A stretch of DNA of 35,165 nt, from NCBI GenBank assembly GCA_021848325.1, contig JAJZUU010000028.1:1-35165 (forward strand). Direction: 5' to 3'. Both the position numbers and the translations under genes were made by a program. The first letter of the stretch is position 1. The number at the start of each line of letters is the position of its first letter. Below the pieces are notes generated by a model, which was given only the letters and a program-made list of their open reading frames with translations, was not told where the DNA came from and did no database searches. The DNA is from Pseudomonadota bacterium. GTDB lineage: Bacteria; Pseudomonadota; Gammaproteobacteria; Burkholderiales; JAJZUU01. This document shows, in pieces, positions 1 to 9,960 of the stretch.

Positions 1-171
1 CTCGAAGAACAACAAACCATCGCTGCCTTTCTCGACCGAGAAACTGCCAAGTTCGATGCGCTGACCGCCGAAGCCAACCGCGCCATCGCCCTGCTGCAGG
101 AACGCCGCAGCGCCCTGATTTCGGCGGCGGTGACGGGCAAGATCGATGTGCGCGGGCTTGCGTCTGCGTGA
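1..171 (+). CDS. hsdS: Type I restriction specificity subunit HsdS, C-terminal end (5' end outside window)
   Basis: The first 56 codons read in frame from base 1 to a TGA at 169-171. The peptide begins [19 protein letters not shown] and ends with [18 protein letters not shown], which is the conserved C-terminal part of HsdS subunits: the 'EQ..I..FLD.ET..ID' helix and the 'LL.E.R.ALI..AVTG.ID' tail. HsdS carries the DNA-target recognition domains of type I restriction-modification enzymes and docks two HsdM and two HsdR subunits. Only the distal conserved helix is visible, so nothing can be said about sequence specificity. hsdR lies downstream at 1375, separated by a toxin-antitoxin pair and a transposase remnant. 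hsdM would be expected to the left, outside the window. Confidence 0.85.
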   Translation, partial: LEEQQTIAAFLDRETAKFDALTAEANRAIALLQERRSALISAAVTGKIDVRGLASA

Positions 172-178
172 TGGATTG

Positions 179-196
179 TTATAACATAGTTATAAT
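179..196 (+). promoter_or_regulatory. Palindrome overlapping a consensus -10 box, likely promoter/operator of the mazEF pair
   Basis: A perfect inverted repeat TTATAAC-ATA-GTTATAA occupies 179-195. Its right arm overlaps a perfect TATAAT at 191-196, with no good -35 box at 15-19 bp upstream. MazE-type antitoxins usually bind palindromes over their own promoter, so this is a plausible autoregulated promoter, but the assignment is inference. A start site near 203 would place the whole MITE at 206-333 in the 5' leader. Confidence 0.4.
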
Positions 197-205
197 TGTT
201 ATTTA

Positions 206-333
206 GGGCATCTCTAATAATTCGTCATTCCCGCGCAGGCGGGAATCCAGCGGTTATAAAACTCAGTAAATCAGCAACATCTGGATTCCCGCCTGCGCGG
301 GAATGACGGAAATTTGAATTTTTAGAGGTGCCC
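206..333. mobile_element. Palindromic MITE, 128 bp, with TTA target-site duplication
   Basis: The two ends are inverted repeats: left GGGCATCTCTAATAATTC, right (reverse complement) GGGCACCTCTAAAAATTC. Inside these lies a perfect 28-bp inverted repeat (223-250 against 281-308) containing ATTCCCGCGCAGGCGGGAAT, so the element can fold into one long hairpin with a short A+T-rich loop. TTA directly flanks both ends (203-205 and 334-336), a TNA-type duplication of the kind made by some IS5-family transposases. It has no coding capacity and would be mobilised in trans. The inner motif resembles dRS3-like repeats common in Neisseria and other Betaproteobacteria. The ribosome-binding site of mazE starts immediately after the element. 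Confidence 0.75.
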
Positions 334-347
334 TTAAGGAGGTCATC

Positions 348-584
348 ATGCGTACAAGTTTAAGGAAGGTGGGCAATTCCCGCGGGATCATCATTCCCGC
401 TCCGCTATTGGCGGCTTGCGGGATGGGCGACGAGGTGGACATTCGCCTGGAAGGAAAAAACCTGGTGATTGCGCCGGTGAATGCGCTGCGCGCGGGCTGG
501 TTCGAGGGCTACAAGCCGGAAACGGACGCGGAGCCGTTGGCGGCTTTGCCCGTGGATGAAGGCAGCGAGGAGTGGGTGTGGTAA
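348..584 (+). CDS. mazE: MazE/AbrB-family antitoxin
   Basis: This 78-residue protein starts MRTSLRKVGNSRGIIIPAPL, the swapped-hairpin AbrB/MazE DNA-binding fold (roughly residues 1-48, with the 'KVGNS.G..IP' signature). An acidic, tryptophan-ending tail (about residues 50-78, ending EEWVW) is the part expected to occupy and neutralise the toxin. The start is fixed by a strong AAGGAGG at 336-342, five bases before the ATG. It overlaps the next gene, a PemK/MazF-type toxin, as expected of a toxin-antitoxin operon with translational coupling. Antitoxins of this type repress their own promoter, and a palindrome with a -10 box lies upstream at 179-196, on the far side of the MITE. The assignment to the MazE-like group is secure; the gene symbol is a family-level label. 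Confidence 0.85.
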   Translation: MRTSLRKVGNSRGIIIPAPLLAACGMGDEVDIRLEGKNLVIAPVNALRAGWFEGYKPETDAEPLAALPVDEGSEEWVW

Positions 585-886
585 AGCGTGGCGAGATGTA
601 TTGGGTCAATCTCGACCCGACGATCGGCACGGAAATCAAAAAAACGCGCCCCGCCCTGGTGGTCTCGCCCGATGACCTGAACGCCGCGCTGCCGCGCGTC
701 ATTATTGCGCCGCTGACCAGCCAGGGGCAGCCGCTCGGTTGCCGCCCCGAGGTGAAATTTGCGGGCAAGCCGGCACGTATTTTGCTCGATCAAATCCGCT
801 CGGTGGATAAGCGCCGTCTGGCCGGAAAGATGGGCGAGATTGAACTTGCAGTGTGGCATCCGGTGTTGCTGGAGATGTTGAGTTAG
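578..886 (+). CDS. mazF: MazF/PemK-family endoribonuclease toxin
   Basis: The protein (102 residues from GTG 578) has the family signatures in order: RGEMYWVNLDP near the N-terminus, then KTRPALVVSP, IIAPLTSQ, and the C-terminal LLDQIRSVDKRRL. In MazF/PemK toxins the Arg of the RPALVVS strand and the Thr of the 'PLTS' strand lie in the RNA-cleavage site, and both are kept here, so the toxin looks intact. The family cuts mRNA at short sequences and arrests growth. GTG 578 is preferred over GTG 572 because GAGGAG (567-572) sits five bases before it; with the upstream start the ribosome-binding site would lie inside the start codon. The reading frame overlaps the end of the antitoxin gene by seven bases, implying coupled translation. 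Confidence 0.85.
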   Translation: MVKRGEMYWVNLDPTIGTEIKKTRPALVVSPDDLNAALPRVIIAPLTSQGQPLGCRPEVKFAGKPARILLDQIRSVDKRRLAGKMGEIELAVWHPVLLEMLS

Positions 887-899
887 TGACTGCATGGGT

Positions 900-917
900 G
901 TCAGGCTGAAGCCTGAC
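900..917. repeat. REP palindrome, copy 1
   Basis: GTCAGGCT-GA-AGCCTGAC is a perfect 8-bp inverted repeat with a two-base loop. It is followed by TAC and preceded by GGT. An identical copy in the same orientation lies at 1320-1337, on the other side of a broken RAYT transposase. This is the standard arrangement of REP elements around their tyrosine transposase. Confidence 0.75.
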
Positions 918-940
918 TACATGCGAACCGGACACCTTGT

Positions 941-1292
941 TTCGCGCCGCTCGACAATGGTCGCAAGGTGGTTCACAACTCATGGCGTTGCAAGCTGAAG
1001 ACAGGGCGGAAACGCCTTGTAGTGATGCCGGATCATTTGCATTGGCTTGATGGCGTTGCATGAAGGGACTTTACCCGAGGCTGTGCGGTTGTTGAAAGGT
1101 CGTTCTGCGCACGCCATTGGGCAAGCGATTTGGCAGGCGAATTATGACGACCCTGCGGCGCGGCAAGATGAGGATTTGCGGAAGATGGCGCGGTATATTG
1201 TTGCCAATCCGTTGCGGGCGAATTTGGTTAGGCAGATTGGCGATTATTCGTTATGGGATGCGGTTTGGCTGGATGACGCGTTGTCTGGATAG
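941..1292 (+). pseudogene. REP-associated tyrosine transposase (RAYT), frameshifted and 5'-truncated remnant
   Basis: Three frames must be joined to read a recognisable RAYT. From 941 one frame gives FAPLDNGRKVVH. From 979 a second gives LMALQAEDRAET. Around 1019-1045 the first frame resumes with VVMPDHLHWL, which carries the HxH metal-binding motif of Y1/HUH-type REP transposases. From 1047 a third frame runs to a stop at 1292, through LLKGRSAHAI, MARYIVANPLRANLVRQIGD and WDAVWL, the typical RAYT C-terminus. The conserved N-terminal start is not visible. RAYTs move REP sequences by single-strand transposition. This copy cannot make a functional enzyme, but the two flanking REPs at 900-917 and 1320-1337 mark it as the remains of a REP-RAYT unit inserted in the restriction locus. 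Exact frameshift positions are approximate. Confidence 0.8.
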
Positions 1293-1319
1293 TACGTTGT
1301 CGGGATGAATCACGGGGGT

Positions 1320-1337
1320 GTCAGGCTGAAGCCTGAC
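1320..1337. repeat. REP palindrome, copy 2
   Basis: This is the same GTCAGGCT-GA-AGCCTGAC sequence as at 900-917, in the same orientation, here followed by CTAC. It lies between the RAYT remnant and hsdR, 37 bases before the hsdR start. Confidence 0.75.
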
Positions 1338-1374
1338 CTACAGAAAGGACGGACTGGGTTAGGGCATATTGTAA

Positions 1375-3915
1375 ATGAGCCTGCACAAGGAAATCAGCTT
1401 CGAGAACGAAATCTGCAACACCCTTGCCGCGCAGGGGTGGCTGTATGCAGAAGGCGATGCCAAGCAGTATGACCGCGCACGCACCCTGTTCCCGGCAGAT
1501 GTGATTGCCTGGGTGCAGGAGACTCAGCCCAAGGCGTGGGAGGCGTTGAGCAAGAACCACGGTGCGAGCGCGGAAACGATCCTGCTGGACCGGCTGCGCA
1601 AGTCGCTCGACGACCGTCGCACGCTGGATGTGCTGCGTCACGGGGTGGAGCTGCTGGGGCTGCGTCAGCCATTATCCCTGTGCCAGTTCAAACCGGCGCT
1701 GGCGATGAACGCCGAGACCGTCGCCAAGTGCCAGAAGAACCGCTTGCGCGTGGTGCGCCAGGTGCATTACTCGCTGTATAACGAGAACGCCATCGACTTG
1801 GTGCTGTTTCTCAACGGCCTTGCCGTGGCGACGGTGGAGCTTAAAACCGACTTCACTCAATCGGTGGAGGATGCGGTTGACCAGTACCGCTTTGACCGCA
1901 ACCCTAAGCCTGCGGGGCAAGGTTCGGTGGAACCCTTGCTGTCCTTCCCTAACGGCGCGCTGGTGCATTTCGCGGTGAGCAATAGGGAGGTACGCATGAC
2001 CACCAGGCTGGAGGGCGCACACACTTTTTTCCTGCCTTTCAATCGTGGTAATAATGGTGCTGCGGGGAATCCGCCAAACGAACAAGGGCACCGCACCGCC
2101 TACCTGTGGGAAACCGTCTGGGCGCGGGATAGCTGGCTGGAGATTCTGGGGCGTTACCTGGTCGCCAAGCGCGACAGCAAAAAACAGATTCAGAAGATCA
2201 TCTTCCCGCGCTTTCATCAACTGGACGCGACACGCAAGGCCAAGACGCTGGAATTGTTCGGTCGCCGCCCCAATCCTGAACTGCCTGCCGGCGCCGACAA
2301 CCTCCCCGCGCCGTTCCATGTGTACGGGATGCGTCAGGCGATTGAGGAAGGCTTCATTCTGGACGTATTGCAGAATTACACGCCCTACAAGACCGCCTTC
2401 AAGCTGGCGCACAACGGCAAGGAAATGGACGACGCTGAGGTGGAGCGCAGCGCGGCACTCAAGGGCATCATGCGCTGGGTGAAGCTGCATCCGTACAACA
2501 TCAGCCAGAAGGTGCAGGTGGTGGTGGAGCATTTCCGCGAAACCGTTGCCCCTCTGTTGAACGGCCATGCCAAAGCGATGGTGGTGGTGAGCAGCCGGCT
2601 GGAGGCGGTGCGCTGGAAGCTGGCGATGGAGAAATATATCCAATCGCAAGGCTACAAGATCGGCGCGCTGGTGGCGTTCTCCGGCGAGGTGAACGACAAG
2701 GAATCGGGGCCGGATGCCTTCAGCGAAACCAGCCAGGCCATGAACCCGAACCTGCGCGGGCGCGAGATGCGTGCAGCCTTTGCCAGCGATGAATATCAAA
2801 TCCTGCTGGTCGCCAACAAGTTCCAGACCGGCTTCGACCAACCCCTGCTCTGCGGCATGTACGTGGACAAGCGGCTGGCGGGCATACAGGCAGTGCAAAC
2901 ACTGTCGCGCTTGAACCGCGCCTACCCCGGCAAGGATACGACCTACGTGGTGGATTTCGTCAACGATGCCGAGGAGGTATTGACGGCATTCAAGGCTTAT
3001 TACGACACGGCAACGCTTTCCGATGTCACCGACCCGCGCCTGGTGTACGACTTGCGCAGCAAACTGGATGCGGCAGGCTACTATGACGATTTTGAAGTGG
3101 AACGCGTGGTGGCGGTGGAGCTGAACCCCCATGCCAGGCAAAGCGATCTGGCTGCGGCGCTGGAGCCGGTGGCGTCACGCATCCTGCAACGCTACAAGGC
3201 CGCACAGGAGCTATTGAAGGCAGCCAAGGCACGCAACGATGCCAAGGCGGCGGAGGAGGCGCAGAACGAGCTGAACGCGCTGGTGCTGTTCAAGGCGGAT
3301 ATCGGCGCATTCCAGCGCATCTATGCCTTCCTGTCGCAGATATTCGACTACGGCAACACCGCGATTGAAAAGCGCTACTGGTCCTTCAAACGCCTGCTGC
3401 CCTTGCTGGAGTTCGGGCGGGAACGCGAAGAGATAGATTTATCCAAGGTGATGCTCACCCACCACCACCTGAAAAATCTGGGCAAGCGCGCCTTGCCGTT
3501 GGGTGAGGGCGGCGAGTATCCCAAGCTCGACCCACTTGGCGATGCCGGCAGCGGCATGGTGCAACAAAAAGAGAAAGCGTTGTTGTACGAGATCATCGCC
3601 AAGGTGAATGACCTGTTCGAGGGGGAACTGACGGACGATGACAAGCTGGTGTACGTGAATAACGTGCTGAAGGGCAAGCTCATGGAATCCGACATCCTGG
3701 TGCAGCAGGCAACCAACAGCACCAAGCAGCAATTCGCCGATTCACCCGACCTCGCCAGGGAAATCATGAACGCGATCATGGACGCGCTGGCGGCACACGG
3801 CACGATGAGCAAGCAGGCGCTGGATTCAGAGCGTGTACGCGATGGCTTGAAGGATGTGCTGCTCGGGCCAGCGCAGTTGTACGAGGCATTGCGTGGGCGT
3901 GGACTTGCCCCTTGA
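1375..3915 (+). CDS. hsdR: Type I restriction endonuclease subunit HsdR with internal in-frame loss of helicase motifs I-III
   Basis: The 846-residue product is clearly HsdR. Its N-terminal nuclease domain keeps the PD-(D/E)xK residues: Asp141 in AIDLVLFLNG, Glu155 and Lys157 in VELK, and a following QY motif. The C-terminal half keeps the second RecA-like domain, with NKFQTGFDQPLL and motif VI QTLSRLNRAYPGK from residue 508, and the helical tail. Between IIFPRFHQLDATRK (ends residue 288, base 2238) and AKTLELFGRRP the family normally has roughly 180-200 residues holding the Walker A box (GSGKT), the DEAH box and the TAT motif; here they are absent. Family members are about 1,000 residues or more. 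An in-frame deletion across a shared AAG codon explains this. Without ATP hydrolysis the enzyme should not translocate or restrict. The start matches the usual MSLHKEISFE, although its ribosome-binding site is weak. Confidence 0.9.
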   Translation: MSLHKEISFENEICNTLAAQGWLYAEGDAKQYDRARTLFPADVIAWVQETQPKAWEALSKNHGASAETILLDRLRKSLDDRRTLDVLRHGVELLGLRQPLSLCQFKPALAMNAETVAKCQKNRLRVVRQVHYSLYNENAIDLVLFLNGLAVATVELKTDFTQSVEDAVDQYRFDRNPKPAGQGSVEPLLSFPNGALVHFAVSNREVRMTTRLEGAHTFFLPFNRGNNGAAGNPPNEQGHRTAYLWETVWARDSWLEILGRYLVAKRDSKKQIQKIIFPRFHQLDATRKAKTLELFGRRPNPELPAGADNLPAPFHVYGMRQAIEEGFILDVLQNYTPYKTAFKLAHNGKEMDDAEVERSAALKGIMRWVKLHPYNISQKVQVVVEHFRETVAPLLNGHAKAMVVVSSRLEAVRWKLAMEKYIQSQGYKIGALVAFSGEVNDKESGPDAFSETSQAMNPNLRGREMRAAFASDEYQILLVANKFQTGFDQPLLCGMYVDKRLAGIQAVQTLSRLNRAYPGKDTTYVVDFVNDAEEVLTAFKAYYDTATLSDVTDPRLVYDLRSKLDAAGYYDDFEVERVVAVELNPHARQSDLAAALEPVASRILQRYKAAQELLKAAKARNDAKAAEEAQNELNALVLFKADIGAFQRIYAFLSQIFDYGNTAIEKRYWSFKRLLPLLEFGREREEIDLSKVMLTHHHLKNLGKRALPLGEGGEYPKLDPLGDAGSGMVQQKEKALLYEIIAKVNDLFEGELTDDDKLVYVNNVLKGKLMESDILVQQATNSTKQQFADSPDLAREIMNAIMDALAAHGTMSKQALDSERVRDGLKDVLLGPAQLYEALRGRGLAP

Positions 3916-4007
3916 CCGTAGCTATGCCGGTAAGGCACCTCATGTCCATGCCGCGGAATTTCAGGCTTTGAATTGAATGCCTCTTCGGACCAAACCCCCG
4001 ACAGCCC

Positions 4008-7534
<3,527 letters not shown>

Positions 7535-7726
7535 AAATATTTACCTGGATAATAGTAATAGAAGTCCTACGGGTTTTGTATAAGCAAGCGATCTTTTCGT
7601 TAAATCAGGTTGTTGTGTGGCAGCACAACGGCGGTATAAATGCGCCTGGGCACTGTGGATAGTTTGTGAACGAATTGGGGCATTGCCTTTTGTCCTTTTC
7701 TTATCCACAACTTCTCTACAACAAGT
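7535..7726. other. dnaA-dnaN intergenic region, candidate oriC (part)
   Basis: This 192-base gap is notably A+T-richer than its surroundings. It holds a perfect DnaA box TTATCCACA at 7701-7709, a one-mismatch box on the other strand at 7654-7662 (TGTGGATAG), a weak candidate TTTGTATAA near 7574, and a GTTGTG/CACAAC hairpin at 7612-7629. The dnaN promoter must also be here or further upstream. Only one consensus box is a modest number for a full origin, so initiation may instead, or also, use the gap on the other side of dnaA. Confidence 0.5.
7701..7709 (+). promoter_or_regulatory. Consensus DnaA box
   Basis: TTATCCACA is identical to the high-affinity DnaA binding sequence. It lies 17 bases beyond the end of dnaA, in the dnaA-dnaN gap. 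Confidence 0.75.
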
Positions 7727-9055
7727 TCAGCTACTCAGCACTTGAAGCAATAGGGTGAAGTCCTTATCGATTTCGAGATCGGCCTTTCTTAACTCGGCAA
7801 TCTTGCGGCAGGCATGCAACACGGTGGTATGGTCGCGGCCGCCGAAGGCATCTCCGATTTCCGGAAGGCTGTGCTGGGTCAGATCCTTGGCGAGGGCCAT
7901 GGCGATCTGGCGCGGGCGGGCGAGCATGCGCGACCGTTTTTTCGAAAACATGTCGGCCACCTTGATCTTATAATAGTCTGCCACGGTCTTCTGGATATTT
8001 TCGATGGAGATCAGTCTGTTCTGAACGGCCAACAGGTCCTTTAGCGCATCTTTGGCCAATCCAAGAGTGATGGGCTGGCTGCTGAATCTGGAGTAAGCGA
8101 TTACTCTTTTCATGGCGCCCTCCAGTTCGCGCACATTGGAGCGGACCTGCTTGGCGATAAAAAACGCGACGTTTTCATCCAGGGTGACGTCTTCGGCATA
8201 GGCCTTCTTGAGCAGGATGGCGACGCGCATTTCCAGTTCCGGGGGCTCGACCGACACGGTCAGGCCCCATCCGAAACGGGAGATCAGGCGGTCTTCCATG
8301 CCGGATATCTCCTTTGGATAGGTATCGCAGGTGATGATGATCTGTTTCTTCGCCTCGATCAGCGCGTTGAAGGCATAGAAAAACTCTTCCTGGGTTCGCG
8401 TCTTGCCGCTGAAAAACTGGATATCGTCGATAAGCAGCAGATCCAGCGAGTGGTAGTAGCGCTTGAACTCGTCAAAGGCCTTATGCTGGTACGCACGGAC
8501 CACGTCGGATACGTAACGCTCGGCGTGGATATAGCTGATCCGGGCATTATGGTTCTGTTCCCTAACCAAATTTCCTATGGCCTGGATCAGGTGGGTCTTT
8601 CCGAGGCCGACACCGCCGTACACGAACAGGGGGTTGTAGGCAACGCCGGCGTGCTCGGCGACCTGCAATGCCGCGGCCCGGGCCAATTGGTTGGCCTTTC
8701 CGGCAACAAAGCTGTCAAACGTAAAGGCCGGGTTCAATCGCGACGTGTCGGATTGAGGCTGGTTTGTGGTGAGCGGCCCGGGGCGGCGAGCCGGGGCGAG
8801 GGCCGGCGACTCGTCGCCCGCGCTGGGCAGAGTGAGCGCAAGGTTCATCGGCCGCGAGAAATGCTCCTCTGCCATCGCATTGATTCGGGAAAGGAATTTA
8901 TCCTTCACCCATTGCAGCACGAAGCGGTTTGGAGCGACCAGACGGAAGCAGTCCGCACCTTCTTCAAGTTTGAGAGGCTTGATCCAGGTGTTGAACTGCT
9001 GCGCGGTGAGTTCCTGTTGGAAGCGGCTTAAACAATCGACCCAAAACCTTTCCAT
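7727..9055 (-). CDS. dnaA: Chromosomal replication initiator protein DnaA
   Basis: The 442-residue protein has the four DnaA domains. Domain I (about 1-75) starts with [19 protein letters not shown] and contains W.K..KL-type residues for DnaB and DiaA contacts. A variable proline-rich linker follows (about 75-110). Domain III is AAA+ with Walker A GGVGLGKT at 147-154, Walker [10 protein letters not shown] and sensor motifs including [11 protein letters not shown]. Domain IV is a helix-turn-helix ending with the signature [15 protein letters not shown]. DnaA-ATP binds 9-mer boxes and melts the origin. A consensus DnaA box lies upstream at 9145-9153, within an inverted repeat in the promoter region, suggesting autoregulation. 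It is divergent from rpmH, the classic origin-side arrangement. Confidence 0.98.
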   Translation of the reverse strand: MERFWVDCLSRFQQELTAQQFNTWIKPLKLEEGADCFRLVAPNRFVLQWVKDKFLSRINAMAEEHFSRPMNLALTLPSAGDESPALAPARRPGPLTTNQPQSDTSRLNPAFTFDSFVAGKANQLARAAALQVAEHAGVAYNPLFVYGGVGLGKTHLIQAIGNLVREQNHNARISYIHAERYVSDVVRAYQHKAFDEFKRYYHSLDLLLIDDIQFFSGKTRTQEEFFYAFNALIEAKKQIIITCDTYPKEISGMEDRLISRFGWGLTVSVEPPELEMRVAILLKKAYAEDVTLDENVAFFIAKQVRSNVRELEGAMKRVIAYSRFSSQPITLGLAKDALKDLLAVQNRLISIENIQKTVADYYKIKVADMFSKKRSRMLARPRQIAMALAKDLTQHSLPEIGDAFGGRDHTTVLHACRKIAELRKADLEIDKDFTLLLQVLSS

Positions 9056-9134
9056 AGTGATTGTGCTTGTGAGAATCCTGGCGTCGGCCGTATTTGGTGA
9101 GAAGCGCTGCCTGTGTTGGGATGGCGGAACTATT

Positions 9135-9161
9135 CTACCCCATGTTATCCACAGGGGGTAG
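9135..9161. promoter_or_regulatory. DnaA box inside an inverted repeat, dnaA-rpmH intergenic region
   Basis: CTACCCC (9135-9141) and GGGGTAG (9155-9161) form a perfect 7-bp inverted repeat whose 13-base spacer contains the consensus box TTATCCACA (9145-9153). The site sits between the divergent dnaA and rpmH genes, so it could serve dnaA autoregulation, origin function or both. The 189-base gap 9056-9244 holds nothing else obvious except the rpmH promoter. Confidence 0.6.
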
Positions 9162-9172
9162 CCTAATAAAGG

Positions 9173-9202
9173 TTGACATGGAACCCGGAGAAGCGGTGTA
9201 AT
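9173..9202 (+). promoter_or_regulatory. Sigma-70 promoter of rpmH-rnpA-yidD-yidC
   Basis: A perfect -35 box TTGACA (9173-9178) is followed, after an 18-base spacer, by TGTAAT (9197-9202). The start of rpmH is about 43 bases downstream of the -10 box. This is the best sigma-70-type promoter visible in the window. Confidence 0.7.
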
Positions 9203-9244
9203 TGCACGTTTTATCAGACACTAAAGAATTTACGGGGAAAAGCC

Positions 9245-9379
9245 ATGAAACGTACCTATCAGCCTTCCGTAACACGGCGCAAGCGGACCCACGGTTTTCG
9301 CGTGAGGATGAGGACGCCCGGCGGCCGCGCGGTGATCCGGGCGCGGCGGGCAAAGGGCCGGGCCAAGCTCAGCGTCTAG
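9245..9379 (+). CDS. rpmH: Large ribosomal subunit protein bL34
   Basis: The 44-residue basic protein starts [20 protein letters not shown] and ends RAKLSV, which is bL34 over its whole length. It binds 23S rRNA in the large ribosomal subunit. The ATG at 9245 is chosen over the upstream in-frame ATG at 9173+ because the family always begins MKRT(Y/F)QPS, and the longer frame would start inside the promoter's -35 box. It is the first gene of the rpmH-rnpA-yidD-yidC cluster and lies divergent to dnaA. Confidence 0.97.
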   Translation: MKRTYQPSVTRRKRTHGFRVRMRTPGGRAVIRARRAKGRAKLSV

Positions 9380-9392
9380 GAAACTCTTCCCG

Positions 9393-9815
9393 GTGTTGCC
9401 AGAGAAGGGGTTTCAAAGACACAAACGCTTGTGCAAAACGGATGAGTTTTCATCCGTTTTTAATTTTAGGCGTTCCGTGAGCGGGGAACTTTTCCAGATA
9501 CTGGTCAGACCGAATCAATTATCCCACCCGCGGCTAGGGGTGATTGTAGGAAAGAAAGCGGCGCGCGCGGCTACCTCCAGAAATTATATGAAGCGCGTGG
9601 TGCGCGAAATCTTTCGGACGCTGCAGCAGGATGTCCCCGCGCTGGACCTGGTTGTTCGCGTGCGCAGGCGGTTTGACGAGGGGACGTCGGCAATGGCCCG
9701 GGAGGAACTGACGCGCCATTTAACCGGATTAAGAAATGTCTCGTTTCATCGTTCTTCTCATACGCGGTTATCAGCACCTGATCAGTCCGCTCATGGGCCC
9801 GAGCTGTCGGTATAG
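9393..9815 (+). CDS. rnpA: Ribonuclease P protein component
   Basis: RnpA is the protein cofactor of the RNase P ribozyme, which trims the 5' leader of tRNA precursors. The frame shows the N-terminal 'F.R..RL....EF..VF' pattern ([19 protein letters not shown]), then [17 protein letters not shown] and the RNR motif [17 protein letters not shown] at 9393 is the likely start, with TAGGAA ten bases upstream; a TTG follows at 9396. The protein is 140 residues, longer than the usual 115-125, because it continues about 27 codons past the normal end (HLTGL), overlapping yidD by 80 bases in another frame. The tail [19 protein letters not shown] shows no conserved feature and may be a simple read-on. 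Confidence 0.93.
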   Translation: MLPEKGFQRHKRLCKTDEFSSVFNFRRSVSGELFQILVRPNQLSHPRLGVIVGKKAARAATSRNYMKRVVREIFRTLQQDVPALDLVVRVRRRFDEGTSAMAREELTRHLTGLRNVSFHRSSHTRLSAPDQSAHGPELSV

Positions 9816-9945
9816 CCCTACCTGCTCGGAATATGCGCGCCAGGCGGTGGTCAAGTACGGGGTTTTTAAGGGCCTGTGGTTGGGGGTGAAACGGGTGTTG
9901 CGCTGCCACCCGTGGCACGAAGGCGGCTATGATCCGCTGCCGTAA
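9736..9945 (+). CDS. yidD: Membrane protein insertion efficiency factor YidD
   Basis: The 69-residue protein contains the whole family signature: [27 protein letters not shown] and [14 protein letters not shown], with the conserved cysteines and the C-terminal GG.DP. YidD is an inner-membrane-associated protein, anchored by an amphipathic N-terminal helix, that helps YidC insert membrane proteins. It starts 80 bases before the end of rnpA, and yidC follows after 15 bases. This placement between rnpA and yidC is highly conserved. Confidence 0.95.
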   Translation: MSRFIVLLIRGYQHLISPLMGPSCRYSPTCSEYARQAVVKYGVFKGLWLGVKRVLRCHPWHEGGYDPLP

Positions 9946-9960
9946 TTAACTCGAGTATTT

